64,000 nucleotides of DNA, from the NCBI RefSeq assembly GCF_039523415.1, contig NZ_BAAAFG010000015.1, positions 610,983 to 674,982 of the forward strand, given 5' to 3'. The translations under genes were made by a program, and so were the position numbers. The stretch comes from Gangjinia marincola. GTDB taxonomy: Bacteria > Bacteroidota > Bacteroidia > Flavobacteriales > Flavobacteriaceae. Under the pieces are notes generated by a model that saw only the letters and a list, made by a program, of their open reading frames with translations, was not told the DNA's origin and ran no database searches. Shown here piece after piece: positions 45,253 through 54,865 of the stretch (position 1 is its first letter; each line of letters begins with the position of its first letter).

Positions 45253-45295
45253 AACATTAAGGTAATGTTGAGCTTATGCTAAAATGTTTCTTTTG
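45253..45295 (+). promoter_or_regulatory. Promoter of the Oar-like receptor with an inverted repeat at -33
   Basis: TTG (45268-45270) and TTCTTTTG (45288-45295, 7 of 8 to TAnnTTTG) are spaced by 17 bases. The inverted repeat AACATTA-AGG-TAATGTT (45253-45269) overlaps the -33 element, which would suit repressor or activator control. Confidence 0.4.
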
Positions 45296-45328
45296 CACAA
45301 AAATAAAGCACTATTTAAATTACTACAC

Positions 45329-48300
45329 ATGAAACGAATTTTACTCGTATTATTATTCTTTGCAAGCGTTGGAGCGTTTGCTCAAGGTGTAACTACGGCC
45401 TCTCTCACGGGTCAGGTTACAGATAACACTGGGGAACCTCTATTGGGTGCCACGGTACAGGCTTTGCACACGCCAACAGGAACTCGATATGGTGTAACAA
45501 CAGATTTTGATGGATTTTATCGAATGTCGAATATGAGAGTAGGTGGACCTTACACGGTTACGATCACCTACGTTGGCTTTGAAGATTTTATTAGAGAGAA
45601 TATATATCTTCAATTAGGTGACACAGAACGTATAAATACTCAATTATCTGAAGCTACGAATGCGCTGGATGAAGTTGTTATTTCAGCAACTAGAGATAAT
45701 GTTTTTGATTCGAACAAAACGGGAACATCTACAAATATTTCTCAAAGAGATATTACAACATTACCAACTGTTTCAAGATCAATTGCAGATTTTGTAAGAC
45801 TTACTCCGCAAGCTCAAATTAGTGAAGGAGATGATGGCTTCTCTATTTCCTTAGCGGGTCAGAATAATAGATATAATGCAATCTATATTGACGGAGCGGT
45901 AAATAATGATGTATTTGGTCTAGCAGGTTCTGGAACTAACGGGGGGCAGACGGGAGTTAATCCTTTTTCAGTAGATGCTATTGAGTCGTTTCAGGTTTCA
46001 CTTGCTCCGTTTGATGTTAGAATCTCTGGATTTGCGGGAGGTGCAATAAGCGCCATAACGAGAAGTGGTACTAATGAGTGGGAAGGTTCTGTGTATGGAT
46101 TCCTAAGAAATGAGTCTCTTGCGGGAGAAACACCACCTGATCTAGTTAATGATGGAGATGAAAGAGAAAGATTAGCGGAGTTTAATGCCGAAAATTACGG
46201 TGTTCGCATAGGTGGTCCAATCATAAAAGATAAATTATTTCTGTTTGTAAATTATGAGAGAGAGAACAGAGATACTCCTCAACCTTTCAATCTTTCAAAT
46301 TATAATGGAGATTTAGGACAAATTGCAGATCCTGACAATACAGGACAGACCATATTTGACCTTACAACAGCTCAAAATAACATAACAAGGCTTAGAAATT
46401 TTTTAAGTGATACTTACAATTACGATATAGGCTCATTTGATGGAAACCCTCAAACCCTTGAAAGTAACAGGATAGCCACTAAACTAGATTGGAACATCAG
46501 CGATGATCATAAATTATCTTTATCATATCGATATACTGATGCAGAAAATTTAGAGGCAAGAAATTCAAATGCCAACGCACTTAGATTTCTTAATGGATCT
46601 GAATTGTTTAATAGCACAGTAAACTCTGCTACATTAGAATTGAGTTCTAGTTTTGGCAATAAACTTGCAAATAATTTCATTGTTGGTTATACAGGTGTAA
46701 GGGATGATCGAGACCCTCTTGGTAATCCTTTTCCATCTGTATCAATTTCTGACGGGCTTAATCCCTTTGCCGGTCAAGGTATTCAACTTGGAGCAGAAAG
46801 ATTTTCCACTGCAAACCTATTGAATACAGATGTTCTTACTATCACGAACAATTTTGAAATATATAGTGGTAGACATTCTATTACTATTGGAACGCATAAT
46901 GAATTCACTTCAGCTAAGAACTTATTTTTTCCAAGTAATTACGGGTATTATGTCTACGACAATATTGATGAATTCATAAATGGTGGAAATCCTTTTGTAT
47001 ATGAGACTGGTTATTCTGTTGCTGATAACAGTAATGCTGTCGGAGATGACTCTTCGGGTGCTGCTGAATTTGACTTTATGCAATTAGGCTTTTACCTACA
47101 AGACAATGTTGATATTACTGATAATTTCAAACTATCTGCCGGTTTAAGAATTGATTTTCCCGTATGGGAAGATGGCGTTGCCAATGAGGACTTCAATACA
47201 AGAGCTGTAGAAGTTCTTGAGGCTGCTGGTAAAGACTTACAGGGCGCACGAGTTGGAAAGGGTGTAGATACCAAAGCACATATTGCTCCTAGAATTGGCT
47301 TTAACTGGGATGTAAAAGGTGATCGAACAACACAGATTAGAGGAGGATTAGGAATTTTTACTTCAAGACTTCCGCTTGTATGGCCTGGGGGAACTTATAA
47401 CAATAATGGAGGTATAACTGGAGGATTTAGTGATGAGACCAACTTCGATGATCCGATTGTGTTCAATCCTGATGTAAATAATCAGCCTCAACATTTAGAT
47501 AGCCAATCAGGAGAAGTAGGAGGTAATGTAGATTTATTCGCGCCCGACTTTATGCTTCCGCAGTTAATGAAATATAATATTGCAATTGATCAGAAATTAC
47601 CATTTTTAGGACTGATTGCATCTGCCGATTTTATTTATAATGATAATCTAACAGCAATTTATTACGAGAACCTCAATATAGGAGAGCCTGTAGCTATCTT
47701 AAATGGAGCTGATGATCGGCCAGTATACACAAGGAATCCGGTTGATCCTACCTATAACCGTATTATACTTGGATCAAATACAGGAGCTGGTAGTTCATGG
47801 AATGCCTCTTTCACGTTAACGAAACCGATGCAAAACGGATTTGCAGGTAGCTTTACATATTCTTATGGTGAGGCAGAGTCTATATTTGACGGTACATCAT
47901 CTCAAAATAGTTCTCAATGGAGAAACCTGCAAACTATTAATGGTAAGAACAAACCAGATTTATCCGTTTCAGATTTTGCTCAAGGACACAGAATTTTTAG
48001 CAACTTTGGAAAGGAATTTAAGTGGAATGATAATATTAAGACCTATCTAGGTTTTGTATATGAAGGACTAGAAGGTCAACCTTTCTCATATATCTATGAA
48101 GGAAGAAGGATATTAAATGATGATTCTAGAGATAATGCCTTAATTTACGTACCGGCTAATTCTTCAGAAATTCAGTTAGTAGATGTCAACGAGAATGGAT
48201 CTACCAATGATGAATGGGAAGCATTAGATAACTTCATTAGCAACAATGATTATCTAAGTGGTAGAAGAGGCGATTATGCTGAGCGTAACGGGGACCGTCA

Positions 48301-48604
48301 AAGATGGAGTCACATTGTAGATCTTAAGTTTTTACAAGACTTTAGTCTGAATTTCGCTGAGAAAAAACATACGCTTCAATTATCACTAGATATATTCAAC
48401 TTTACTAATTTGATAAATAAAGATTGGGGTAAAAGATATGCTCAAATAAATAACTTCTCATTCCTTGAAAATGTATCAAGTAATGGAAGCACAGATCCGG
48501 TGTTTATTTTTGATGATAATGCTGATATTGATATTTTAGATGACACTGGTATACAGTCCTCAAGATGGCAAATGCAAGTTGGATTAAGATATATCTTTAA
48601 CTAA
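45329..48604 (+). CDS. Oar-like TonB-dependent receptor
   Basis: The ~1091-residue protein (ATG 45329, with a clean signal peptide ending GAFAQG; an ATG at 45284 adds 15 residues) has a CarboxypepD_reg-like beta domain (TASLTGQVTDNTGEPLLGAT, about residues 22-110). A plug domain follows (PTVSRSIADFVRLTPQAQ; YIDGAVNNDVFGLAG), then a large barrel ending QMQVGLRYIFN. The plug lacks a SusC-type context and no susD gene follows, so it is of the Oar type, large TonB receptors known from Myxococcus and common in Flavobacteriia. Substrate unknown. Confidence 0.9.
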   Translation: MKRILLVLLFFASVGAFAQGVTTASLTGQVTDNTGEPLLGATVQALHTPTGTRYGVTTDFDGFYRMSNMRVGGPYTVTITYVGFEDFIRENIYLQLGDTERINTQLSEATNALDEVVISATRDNVFDSNKTGTSTNISQRDITTLPTVSRSIADFVRLTPQAQISEGDDGFSISLAGQNNRYNAIYIDGAVNNDVFGLAGSGTNGGQTGVNPFSVDAIESFQVSLAPFDVRISGFAGGAISAITRSGTNEWEGSVYGFLRNESLAGETPPDLVNDGDERERLAEFNAENYGVRIGGPIIKDKLFLFVNYERENRDTPQPFNLSNYNGDLGQIADPDNTGQTIFDLTTAQNNITRLRNFLSDTYNYDIGSFDGNPQTLESNRIATKLDWNISDDHKLSLSYRYTDAENLEARNSNANALRFLNGSELFNSTVNSATLELSSSFGNKLANNFIVGYTGVRDDRDPLGNPFPSVSISDGLNPFAGQGIQLGAERFSTANLLNTDVLTITNNFEIYSGRHSITIGTHNEFTSAKNLFFPSNYGYYVYDNIDEFINGGNPFVYETGYSVADNSNAVGDDSSGAAEFDFMQLGFYLQDNVDITDNFKLSAGLRIDFPVWEDGVANEDFNTRAVEVLEAAGKDLQGARVGKGVDTKAHIAPRIGFNWDVKGDRTTQIRGGLGIFTSRLPLVWPGGTYNNNGGITGGFSDETNFDDPIVFNPDVNNQPQHLDSQSGEVGGNVDLFAPDFMLPQLMKYNIAIDQKLPFLGLIASADFIYNDNLTAIYYENLNIGEPVAILNGADDRPVYTRNPVDPTYNRIILGSNTGAGSSWNASFTLTKPMQNGFAGSFTYSYGEAESIFDGTSSQNSSQWRNLQTINGKNKPDLSVSDFAQGHRIFSNFGKEFKWNDNIKTYLGFVYEGLEGQPFSYIYEGRRILNDDSRDNALIYVPANSSEIQLVDVNENGSTNDEWEALDNFISNNDYLSGRRGDYAERNGDRQRWSHIVDLKFLQDFSLNFAEKKHTLQLSLDIFNFTNLINKDWGKRYAQINNFSFLENVSSNGSTDPVFIFDDNADIDILDDTGIQSSRWQMQVGLRYIFN

Positions 48605-48626
48605 AAAGAAATCAACATTCTATTTT

Positions 48627-48656
48627 AACCACCTCTCTTTAAGAGGTGGTTTTTTT
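48627..48656 (+). terminator. Rho-independent terminator of the Oar-like gene
   Basis: AACCACCTCT (48627-48636) pairs perfectly with AGAGGTGGTT (48642-48651) around a 5-base loop, followed by a T-run to 48656. Confidence 0.92.
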
Positions 48657-48673
48657 ATGCCCTTGTACTTCCT

Positions 48674-48681
48674 TACTTTTG
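48674..48681 (+). promoter_or_regulatory. -7 element before the small membrane protein gene
   Basis: TACTTTTG matches TAnnTTTG exactly, 19 bases before ATG 48701 and just after the preceding terminator. Confidence 0.5.
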
Positions 48682-48700
48682 CGCTAATAATTAAACTACT

Positions 48701-49144
48701 ATGTATACCGCTCTTAAACACGCTCACTCTGGTTGGGCGTATATTGTACTTATTGTCTTAATTATCGCTACGGCGAATGCCTTTATAGGCTTTGTACGTA
48801 AGAGAGAATACCGTCCTACTGATTTTAGACTTGGATTGTTTACGCTAATTGCAACTCATATTCAGTTTTTGATTGCTTTGGTGCTTTGGATAATTTCACC
48901 CTTAGGATTAGCCTTATGGCAAAATAACAGCATGAAAGACCTTATGGGTAGTTCTGCCTTACGCCTCTATGCGGTTGAACATCCTATTACGATGATTATT
49001 GTGGTTGCTCTGGTAACGATTGGTTATTCTAAGCATAAAAAAAAGTTGACTTCAACCCCAAAACTAAAGACCTTAACGATCTTCTTCAGTATTTCGCTTA
49101 TCCTCATGTTAAGTAGAATTCCGTGGGCGTCGTGGATTGGATAA
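48701..49144 (+). CDS. Four-helix membrane protein of unknown function (cytochrome-b-like)
   Basis: The 147-residue protein has four membrane helices and the segment YTALKHAHSGWAYIVLIVLI at its start, with further His at ATHIQF and VEHPITM. Similar proteins are sometimes mislabelled as ribosomal protein L27 or cytochrome B in databases, as I recall. The His in helices 1, 2 and 3 could bind haem, but this is only a guess. It stands alone with its own promoter. Confidence 0.75.
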   Translation: MYTALKHAHSGWAYIVLIVLIIATANAFIGFVRKREYRPTDFRLGLFTLIATHIQFLIALVLWIISPLGLALWQNNSMKDLMGSSALRLYAVEHPITMIIVVALVTIGYSKHKKKLTSTPKLKTLTIFFSISLILMLSRIPWASWIG

Positions 49145-49160
49145 AAGTTTTGATATCACC

Positions 49161-49178
49161 AGAGATGTCCTCATCTCT
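49161..49178. terminator. Small hairpin between convergent genes
   Basis: AGAGATG (49161-49167) pairs with CATCTCT (49172-49178) around a 4-base loop. The T content downstream is low, so termination here is uncertain. Confidence 0.4.
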
Positions 49179-49198
49179 TCTACCACTATACATACGCG

Positions 49199-50269
49199 TT
49201 AGTTCGCTTCCGCGGAAGCGATTCTCTCTTTAATCAAATAAATATATACAGGAAAGTGATCACTGTATCCGCCTGTCCATCCACCGTTTGCAAAACTTCG
49301 GTAAGGATATCCTTTATACCTGCCTGAAGGATTTGCCAGGTAGTTTGGATTAAATATTCCGGCTTTATAAAAGCGGTACGAAGAATAGTCATTTTTTAAA
49401 AACGGGTCTGAAATAATCATTTGATCAAACAGATTCCAGCTATCCCGGTACGCAAGTGTTCCTAGTCCTTTGCGATGCATTTTAGCCATGGGATTGTACA
49501 ATCCCTTGAGGCCTACTTTCTTTTGAGAAGACTGCGCACCAAGAATTCTCTTCACACTATTGTTGGTGGGATCATCATTAAGATCGCCCATGGTGATAAT
49601 CTTTGCGTATGGATCCTTTGCCTGTATAGAATCTATAAGTTGCTTGTTTAATTTAGCCGCTTTTTCACGTTTGTATCTACTACGCGCTTCACCACCGCTT
49701 CTTGAGGGCCAGTGATTTACAATAAAGTGCATCATTTCGCCATCAAGTAATCCAGAAACTAGTAACTGATCTCTTGTGTAAACACGATCTTCGGGGTCTT
49801 CAGATTTATAAATTAGTAATTCGTGTTTGCTTTTTTGAACGGGTTTAAAGAGTCTTTTTTGATAAATGAGTGCAACATCAATACCGCGGCGATCGGGAGA
49901 ATCAAAATGCACGATTCCATAATCTTTTTCAAGTAAGCCGGGTTGATTTATTAGGTCTTCTACGACTTTTCTATTTTCAACTTCGCAAAGCCCTACAATC
50001 GCCGGAGTAGTTTTAGTGATATCACGACCAATATCTGCAATAACATTGGCCATGTTAGTTAATTTTTTCTGGTAAATCTCCTCTGTCCAATGATCTTTTC
50101 CATCTGGGGTACGATCATCATCAAAAGTGACAGGATCATCAATGGTGTCAAATAAATTTTCAACGTTATAGAACGCAACGGTATTAATGCGATATGTTTT
50201 CTTTTCTTGAGCTTGAACTGAAGAAAAACCTATAAAAATCACAAATAATAATGTGTTGATTTTTAGCAT
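49199..50269 (-). CDS. Secreted endonuclease/exonuclease/phosphatase family protein
   Basis: The 356-residue protein has a signal peptide (ending VQAQ) and an EEP domain: VAFYNVENLFDTIDDP at the start, VGLCEVENRKVVEDL with the metal-binding Glu, GIDVALIY, NHWPSRSGG, the ITMGDLNDDPT catalytic loop and GGYSDHFPVY with the final His. It should hydrolyse phosphodiester bonds (nucleic acid or phospholipid) outside the inner membrane. A paralog without signal peptide lies at 56163. It is divergent from a TonB receptor gene. Confidence 0.9.
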   Translation of the reverse strand: MLKINTLLFVIFIGFSSVQAQEKKTYRINTVAFYNVENLFDTIDDPVTFDDDRTPDGKDHWTEEIYQKKLTNMANVIADIGRDITKTTPAIVGLCEVENRKVVEDLINQPGLLEKDYGIVHFDSPDRRGIDVALIYQKRLFKPVQKSKHELLIYKSEDPEDRVYTRDQLLVSGLLDGEMMHFIVNHWPSRSGGEARSRYKREKAAKLNKQLIDSIQAKDPYAKIITMGDLNDDPTNNSVKRILGAQSSQKKVGLKGLYNPMAKMHRKGLGTLAYRDSWNLFDQMIISDPFLKNDYSSYRFYKAGIFNPNYLANPSGRYKGYPYRSFANGGWTGGYSDHFPVYIYLIKERIASAEAN

Positions 50270-50318
50270 TATAAAATTCTATTTTAAGTTTATGTTAACT
50301 ATTGGGCAAAAGTTGCGC

Positions 50319-50354
50319 CAAAGGTAAAAAATGAATTTCAAAATTGTACTTTTG
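50319..50354. promoter_or_regulatory. Divergent -7 elements between the nuclease and TonB receptor genes
   Basis: TACCTTTG on the minus strand (50326-50319) and TACTTTTG on the plus strand (50347-50354) are both exact TAnnTTTG matches, 20 bases apart. The two divergent genes may therefore share control elements. Confidence 0.5.
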
Positions 50355-50391
50355 CCGCGTTTTAATAATAATTTCTTAAAGTTTACAATTA

Positions 50392-53271
50392 ATGAAGAAA
50401 GTTATACGGGGTATACCTTGTATGTTGTGGGTTTTACTACTCTGCTCTTTTTTAGGTTGGTCGCAACAAACCGGCATTAAGGGAAAGGTAGTAGATGCCT
50501 TAACCGAAGAGGAGGTACCCGATGTTGAAGTCCGCATCGAGAACAGTGACATTACTGTAGAAACAAACGGGCTTGGCGAGTTCTACATCTCTGGAAGCAA
50601 GTTACCACTTGGAGAACAGGTTATCACATTTTCTAAATTAGGATATGAGAGCAAACGCCTAACGATCACAGTTAATCTGGGTAATATTCTGGACCTAGAA
50701 ATTATTGATCTAAATGTAGATATTAATGATGAATTGTTACAGATAAGCACGATAAGCTTAGCTGATAATCAACTTGATAGTGATGAAGATTTTTCAGCCT
50801 ACAATGTTTCAGGATTATTACAAGCTTCAAGAGACACCTACTTAAGTGCCGCTGCATTTGATTTTAGTGCTACATTTTTTAGACCAAGAGGTTTGGACAA
50901 CGCAAATAATAAGGTGTTGATCAACGGTATCGAAATGAATAAGCTTTTCAACGGTAGACCACAGTGGTCAAATTGGGGAGGATTAAATGATATACAGCGT
51001 AATCAAGAGTTTACGTTAGGTCTTAAAGCAAATGAGTATACATTTGGTGATGTTGGAGGAACTACAAATATGGTTATGAGTGCCTCACAATATCGTAAAG
51101 GGGGGAGAGTTTCTTACGCAGCTTCAGACCGTAGCTATGAAGGCAGAGTAATGGCGTCTTATAACTCTGGATTAATGACAAATGGCTGGGCCTACACGGT
51201 TATGGCTTCAAGGAGATTTGGAGAAGAAGGGTTTAAAGAAGGAACTTCATATAATGCCAATTCGTTTTTTGCGTCTGTTGAAAAGAAAATTAATGACGAA
51301 CACAGTCTAAATTTGACCAGCTTTTATACCCCTAACAGAAGAGGTAGAGCAACAGCCATTACACAAGAAATAGTCGATTTAAAAGGAGTACGGTACAATC
51401 CATTTTGGGGATTTCAAGACGGGGATAAAAGAAATGCTAGAATGCGAGAAATTGCAGAGCCTGTATTCATGCTAAATCATTACTGGAATATCACAGATGA
51501 TATTCGCTTAAATACGAATGTATCCTATCAAACTGGTTTTCAAAGCAACACAAGAATTGATAATGGAGGGACAACGTTAAAAGTGGCGTCAAATGGAGAG
51601 GTTGCTTATGAGGGTGGAGCTAGAAATCCAGATCCTGCATATTATCAAAATTTACCGAGTTATTTTTTAAGATTCAATAACGTATCAGCTGTTGACTTCT
51701 ATAAAGCGTACGTGGCCGAACAAAATTTTAGAAATAACGGTCAAATCAATTGGGATCAGTTTTATCGTGCGAACATTAATAATGCTGCCAATGGCGATAA
51801 TTCTGTATACATCATTCAAGATGATCGTATAGAAGATGATAAGATCACAGCTAATATGATTTTAAATGCGCGTGTCAATGACGACATTGAAGTTGATGCA
51901 AGTGTTTCTTATACCAATTTAATAAGCGAAAATTTTGCACAGGTTGACGACCTTCTAGGTGGAACCGGTTTTTTAGACGTAGATTTTTTCGCTGAAGAAA
52001 CGGCTGATGTAACCTTAGACGATGCCGCCCAATCCAACCTAAGAACACCTAATCGTATCGTGACCGAAGGTGACCGTTACAAATATAATTATGAGATTGA
52101 TGCGACAGAAGCAAAAGCTTTTGCTCAAGCTCAATTCAAGTACAGTCTGGTTGATTTTTATGTTGGAGGAAATGTTTCTCAAACCACCTATCAAAGAAAT
52201 GGTTTGTATGAGAATGGAAACTTTCCCGGTCAGCTCTCTTTTGGAGAAAGCGAAGAATTAGAGTTTACAAACTATGGGGCAAAAGCAGGAGCAACGTACA
52301 AGTTGACTGGTCGTCATGTGTTTGATGTAAATGGGGGATATTATACTAAAGCACCTGTCATAAGAAACTCATTTTCTAATGCACGACAAAATAATGCAGT
52401 CGTCTCAGGACTGGAAAGTGAGGTAATTACCTCAGGAGATGTGTCGTACATTTATCGCTCACCACTTGTAAAAGCTAGATTGACAGGGTATTACACTACA
52501 TTTGAAGATCAAACTGAAATAAATTTTTTCTTCACAAACTTTGGTGGTATAGGAACTGGTTTTCTTCAAGAGGTTTTAACCGGAGTAGACCGACAAAATT
52601 TTGGAGGTGAACTTGGGATAGAAGCGCAAGTAACCCCTACCATTAAATTAAAGGCAGCTGCAGGTGTAGGACAATTTACGTATACCAGTAATCCCGATGT
52701 TTATTATACCACAGATGACCTAACCCAAATTGCAGATGGTGTAGCGCAAATTGAAAATGCAGAAATTCGTTTTGGTGATGGAAAAACGTATCTTAAGGAT
52801 TACCACATAGCCGGCGGACCAGAACGTGCCTATCAAATTGGATTTGAGTATAGAGATCCAAAATTTTGGTGGATTGGCACTACGTTTAATCATTTTTCCA
52901 ACGCTTACATAGACCCATCGGCGTTACTACGAACACAGGCAATTGGCTTGGATTTTGATGGATTACCACTAGCTGAATATGATGAAGATGTTGCTAAGCA
53001 ATTATTGAGACAAGAAGAATTCGAAGCATACTCATTAGTAAATATCGTAGGTGGAAAGTCGTGGCGTATTGATGATTATTTCGTTGGGTTCTTTGCCACG
53101 ATCAATAATGTATTAGATCAGGAATTTAAGTCTGGTGGATTTGAACAGTCCAGGTCAGGTAATTTTAATGATTTAGTGTTGGAGAACAACCGATCTACAC
53201 CCGTTTTTGGTAATAGATATTTCTTTGGAAATGGACGAACATATTACCTCAACCTTTACATAAGATTTTAA
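50392..53271 (+). CDS. TonB-dependent receptor with CarboxypepD_reg-like domain
   Basis: The 959-residue protein has a signal peptide (ending LGWSQQ), a regulatory beta domain (GIKGKVVDALTEEEVPDVEV), a plug (SATFFRPRGLDNANNKVLIN; RPQWSNWGGLNDIQRNQEF) and a barrel ending TYYLNLYIRF. It lies 19 bases before the DUF5689 lipoprotein gene, so the pair looks like a SusC/SusD-style receptor plus surface lipoprotein. The divergent secreted nuclease suggests a nucleic acid or phosphate ester substrate; that link is inference. Confidence 0.9.
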   Translation: MKKVIRGIPCMLWVLLLCSFLGWSQQTGIKGKVVDALTEEEVPDVEVRIENSDITVETNGLGEFYISGSKLPLGEQVITFSKLGYESKRLTITVNLGNILDLEIIDLNVDINDELLQISTISLADNQLDSDEDFSAYNVSGLLQASRDTYLSAAAFDFSATFFRPRGLDNANNKVLINGIEMNKLFNGRPQWSNWGGLNDIQRNQEFTLGLKANEYTFGDVGGTTNMVMSASQYRKGGRVSYAASDRSYEGRVMASYNSGLMTNGWAYTVMASRRFGEEGFKEGTSYNANSFFASVEKKINDEHSLNLTSFYTPNRRGRATAITQEIVDLKGVRYNPFWGFQDGDKRNARMREIAEPVFMLNHYWNITDDIRLNTNVSYQTGFQSNTRIDNGGTTLKVASNGEVAYEGGARNPDPAYYQNLPSYFLRFNNVSAVDFYKAYVAEQNFRNNGQINWDQFYRANINNAANGDNSVYIIQDDRIEDDKITANMILNARVNDDIEVDASVSYTNLISENFAQVDDLLGGTGFLDVDFFAEETADVTLDDAAQSNLRTPNRIVTEGDRYKYNYEIDATEAKAFAQAQFKYSLVDFYVGGNVSQTTYQRNGLYENGNFPGQLSFGESEELEFTNYGAKAGATYKLTGRHVFDVNGGYYTKAPVIRNSFSNARQNNAVVSGLESEVITSGDVSYIYRSPLVKARLTGYYTTFEDQTEINFFFTNFGGIGTGFLQEVLTGVDRQNFGGELGIEAQVTPTIKLKAAAGVGQFTYTSNPDVYYTTDDLTQIADGVAQIENAEIRFGDGKTYLKDYHIAGGPERAYQIGFEYRDPKFWWIGTTFNHFSNAYIDPSALLRTQAIGLDFDGLPLAEYDEDVAKQLLRQEEFEAYSLVNIVGGKSWRIDDYFVGFFATINNVLDQEFKSGGFEQSRSGNFNDLVLENNRSTPVFGNRYFFGNGRTYYLNLYIRF

Positions 53272-53290
53272 GAATATTAATAATAGCATA

Positions 53291-54784
53291 ATGAAAACAA
53301 TTCAATTAAACATAGTAGTAATGGTCGCACTATTCGCACTAGTAACCAGCTGCGTGAAAGACGATGATTATGGTGTACCACCAACTGTAACAGAATTTAG
53401 CGAACCAGATCTTGATGGAATCGTGGTAGAAGTAAGTGAAGTGGTAAATGAGCTGTTGCAGGCACAAGATAATCCATCTATTCCTTACGATGACTTTGAA
53501 GAAAAAGTGAATTTTGAATTCGAGGGAACTCAAGAGGACCCTGTACAATACATGACAGGATATGTTGTTTCTTCAGATCTAGCCGGCAACTTTTTTGAAG
53601 AACTAATCATTCAAGACTTGCCAGAGAATCCAACGGTAGGTATTCGAGTCTTGGTAGATCAAAATCCACTATGGTCTAATTTTGAGTTTGGAAGAAAGGT
53701 TTACGTCAACCTACAGGGATTATCTGCCGGGGTCAGCAATGGAGTAATTGCTTTAGGAGTTGAAGGAGCGGGACCATTTTTAGAACAAATACCCGGTGGC
53801 CTGGCAGACGGAGAATTTACTCCGGGACTAGAAGAGGCCATCCTTCGTTCACCGGTGGTGGAGGAAATTGTTCCTTTAGATCTTATGGTAAGTGAATTTG
53901 CTGATAATAAAACCAATTTATTCATTAGAATCAATAATGTTCAATTTAATAGATTTGATGTGTTGGGTGATGATCCGCTCACGTTTGCTGGTGAACCAAC
54001 CGATGAATTTGACGGTGAGCGTATCGTAGAGAGCTGCGATGATGCCATGACCACGATTTTAGCAACAAGTACTTTTGCAAAATTTAAATCAGCAACTTTA
54101 CCAAGTGGGAGTGGAAGTATCAGTGGTGTGTTGACAAAAAATTTCTTCGGGGATGAGTTTAATTTAGCCATGACCTCAATTACAGATTTAAATTTTGATA
54201 GTGATGAGCGATGTGATCCTATTGAGATTGTTTTAGCAGATCCTACAAACTGTGACGATACAGATATTGCCGGTAGTGTTTTATTTGCTGAAGATTTTGA
54301 AAGTCTTGGAAACTTAAATGATCTTACGGCAGATGGCTGGACTATTGGCAGCGTAGTAGCGAGTTCTGTATCGTATACCTTAGGTAGTTTTGACAATAAC
54401 TTTTATGCTCAGATTACAGGATTTAATTCTGATGATACCAACATTGATTCTTGGTTAATTACACCCGCCTTAAACCTAAATAACACCTCTGAAGATGAAT
54501 TAAACCTGGATATACAGGCTAACTTTGATAACGGAGAAATTCTTACCATTTTAGTGTCAACTAATTTTTCTGGAAATATCGCTGAAGCTGATTGGTCTTT
54601 GCTTGAAGATGCCAATATTCCACAAGGGCCTAGTGGTACCTTTGGTGACTTTGAAGCGGTAGGACCTATAAATCTTTCTTGTATCGATGGAGATTCAGTT
54701 CATATCGCATTTAGATATCAAGGATCAGATCCTTCTGCCACAACGCGATATCATATCGATAATGTAGAAGTTTCAGGAAACTAA
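53291..54784 (+). CDS. DUF5689 / choice-of-anchor J surface lipoprotein
   Basis: The 497-residue protein has a lipoprotein signal (lipobox LVTSC, Cys near residue 21). It then has a DUF5689 domain: PVQYMTGYVVSSDLAGNFFE and GIRVLVDQNPLWSNFEFGRK, an OB-fold-like region seen beside nucleases. The C-terminal ~170 residues form a choice-of-anchor J beta-sandwich (LFAEDFESLGNLNDLTADGW ... TRYHIDNVEVSG). It is probably the surface partner of the preceding TonB receptor. A perfect 30-bp terminator palindrome follows. Confidence 0.85.
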   Translation: MKTIQLNIVVMVALFALVTSCVKDDDYGVPPTVTEFSEPDLDGIVVEVSEVVNELLQAQDNPSIPYDDFEEKVNFEFEGTQEDPVQYMTGYVVSSDLAGNFFEELIIQDLPENPTVGIRVLVDQNPLWSNFEFGRKVYVNLQGLSAGVSNGVIALGVEGAGPFLEQIPGGLADGEFTPGLEEAILRSPVVEEIVPLDLMVSEFADNKTNLFIRINNVQFNRFDVLGDDPLTFAGEPTDEFDGERIVESCDDAMTTILATSTFAKFKSATLPSGSGSISGVLTKNFFGDEFNLAMTSITDLNFDSDERCDPIEIVLADPTNCDDTDIAGSVLFAEDFESLGNLNDLTADGWTIGSVVASSVSYTLGSFDNNFYAQITGFNSDDTNIDSWLITPALNLNNTSEDELNLDIQANFDNGEILTILVSTNFSGNIAEADWSLLEDANIPQGPSGTFGDFEAVGPINLSCIDGDSVHIAFRYQGSDPSATTRYHIDNVEVSGN

Positions 54785-54808
54785 GGGAAAATCTTTCTTT
54801 TTTCAATA

Positions 54809-54838
54809 AAAAAGCCGATCCATATGGATCGGCTTTTT
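54809..54838. terminator. Bidirectional terminator between the DUF5689 gene and hflX
   Basis: AAAAAGCCGATCCAT is followed directly by its exact reverse complement, giving a 30-bp perfect palindrome with A-run and T-run ends. It serves both convergent genes. Confidence 0.93.
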
Positions 54839-54865
54839 GTTTTAAAATATAATGCTATGTGAGAA

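Noticed and set aside
45329..48604. SusC of a polysaccharide utilisation locus
   Set aside because: No SusD-like gene or glycoside hydrolase is nearby, and the domain pattern fits Oar-like receptors better.
48701..49144. Ribosomal protein L27
   Set aside because: Similar proteins carry this label in databases as I recall, but the sequence is a four-helix membrane protein with nothing in common with L27.
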